Source: Stenotrophomonas maltophilia
Lineage (GTDB): Bacteria; Pseudomonadota; Gammaproteobacteria; Xanthomonadales; Xanthomonadaceae
Direction of reading: 5' to 3'
Assembly (NCBI GenBank): GCA_002364755.1
Contig: DEZI01000029.1
Location: 1 to 64,000, forward strand
DNA length: 64,000 nucleotides
This document shows positions 63,213 to 64,000 of this stretch, one piece after another. Below the pieces are notes generated by a model, which did no database searches, was not told the origin of the DNA, and was given only the letters and a program-made list of their open reading frames with translations. Made by a program: the position numbers and the translations under genes. Positions within the stretch are counted from its first letter, which is position 1. Each line of letters begins with the position of its first letter.

Positions 63213-64000
63213 ATGGTGTTTCGCATTTCCATCGCACTGGTGCTCGTCCTGGTGCTTCTTGCCGGCTTCGCGCCAGGCCCCTTCAATACCTTCGTGCAGT
63301 CGGTCCTGGCCGATGTCATCCGCAGCGTTGGCTGGCTCTATCTGCTGGTGGTGTTCCTTGCACTGACCTTCCTGATGTACCTGGCCTTCGGCCGCTTCGG
63401 CAACCTGCGCATCGGCGGAGAAGACGCTGAGCCCGAGTTCTCACGCGCGAGCTGGATGTCGATGCTGTTTGCGGCCGGCATGGGCATCGGCCTGGTGTTC
63501 TGGGGCGCGGCCGAGCCCATTTCCCACTTCACCAAGCCACCGGAAGGGCTGGCACCGCAGAGCATGGATGCTGCGCGCGCGTCCATGCGCTATGCATTCT
63601 TCCACTGGGGACTTCATCCTTGGGCGATCTATGCGCTGATCGGCCTGGCAATGGCGTGGTTCCAGTTCAATCGCAATGGACGCGGCCTGGTCAGTGACAT
63701 GCTGCAACCGATCATCGGCCACCACCACCGCGGCTGGATCGGCAAAGTGGTCAACGTCGCGGCGGTGGTCGCCACGGCCATTGGCGTGGCCACCACGCTG
63801 GGCTTCGGTACCATCCAGATCGGCGCCGGCGTGGAGCGCATCTTCGGCCTGGAGGCGGGCGTGCCCTTGCAGATGACCATCATCGCGGTCGCCTTCGTGC
63901 TGTACATGGCATCCACCGCCAGTGGCGTCGAGCGCGGGGTGAAGTGGCTGTCCAACTTCAACCTGGCACTGGCGGCACTGCTGGCCGCCATCGTGCTGGT
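63213..64000 (+). CDS. BCCT family transporter (partial, runs off the window)
   Basis: 262 codons are visible from MVFRISIALVLVLVLLAG, with GGAGAAG 8 nt upstream. MLFAAGMGIGLVFWGAAEPI and FFHWGLHPWAIYALIGLAMA are hallmarks of the betaine/choline/carnitine transporter family. Hydrophobic helices fill the length. The frame is open to the last base, so the C-terminal half is missing. It would take up compatible solutes by Na+ or H+ symport; the substrate is not certain. Confidence 0.9.
   Translation, partial: MVFRISIALVLVLVLLAGFAPGPFNTFVQSVLADVIRSVGWLYLLVVFLALTFLMYLAFGRFGNLRIGGEDAEPEFSRASWMSMLFAAGMGIGLVFWGAAEPISHFTKPPEGLAPQSMDAARASMRYAFFHWGLHPWAIYALIGLAMAWFQFNRNGRGLVSDMLQPIIGHHHRGWIGKVVNVAAVVATAIGVATTLGFGTIQIGAGVERIFGLEAGVPLQMTIIAVAFVLYMASTASGVERGVKWLSNFNLALAALLAAIVL

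Overview
The window looks like a chromosomal segment of a Stenotrophomonas maltophilia-group bacterium (Xanthomonadaceae, Gammaproteobacteria). The DNA is GC-rich. The gene complement is typical of xanthomonads: a pyrophosphate-dependent phosphofructokinase, an H+-pyrophosphatase, azurin, a large TonB-dependent receptor, and the order gmk-rpoZ-spoT-ridA-recG. The intergenic spaces are full of short GTAG/CTAC-ended palindromes that match the SMAG (S. maltophilia GTAG) REP family. I see no rRNA, tRNA, prophage, transposase or CRISPR array. No RAYT transposase, the usual mobiliser of REPs, lies inside the window.

Layout. 1-3.3 kb: two tandem SMAG arrays around a membrane-protein gene and a 23-residue microprotein. 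3.3-9.7 kb: gltA, rpmE2, a nucleoside hydrolase, a structured intergenic element upstream of a small frameshifted gene, then recG and ridA. 9.8-13.2 kb: spoT, rpoZ, gmk. 13.3-14.0 kb: a scar with a truncated antitoxin-like gene and its operator. 14-18 kb: yicC on the minus strand, then rph-VOC-rdgB-hemW on the plus strand. 18.1-24.6 kb: DUF1631-PilZ-pepQ facing ygfB-pepP across a 550-bp spacer that carries two covarying hairpins. 24.8-29 kb: a coiled-coil gene, zapA, 6S RNA, fau, EVE protein, rpiA, a DUF192 lipoprotein, a transglutaminase-like protein and rubredoxin. 29-34.6 kb: thiE-hemL, azurin, HAD hydrolase, argD-like aminotransferase and a Kv-like channel.

34.7-44.9 kb: two DUF3829 lipoproteins, an SDR, a lipoprotein, a RIO-like kinase with DUF2867, a DedA/PAP2/LssY fusion, a nine-copy 33-bp SMAG minisatellite, a Lon-substrate-binding-domain protein, mpl and adk. 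45-52 kb is rich in pyrophosphate metabolism (pfp, hppA, ppa), with a heme oxygenase, DUF2789 and two tandem secreted Cys-containing paralogues between them. 52-60 kb: an HDOD protein with a degenerate receiver domain, a small Cys-rich exported protein, then a TonB-dependent receptor with an AraC regulator and a membrane-anchored winged-helix/beta-propeller regulator. 60-64 kb: a two-TM-type channel with an unusual filter, thiC under a TPP riboswitch, and the start of a BCCT transporter that runs off the window.

Most annotated genes are ordinary housekeeping. The parts worth a second look are the structured intergenic elements, the way SMAG elements supply stop codons, several unusual domain fusions, and the regulator group beside the TonB receptor.
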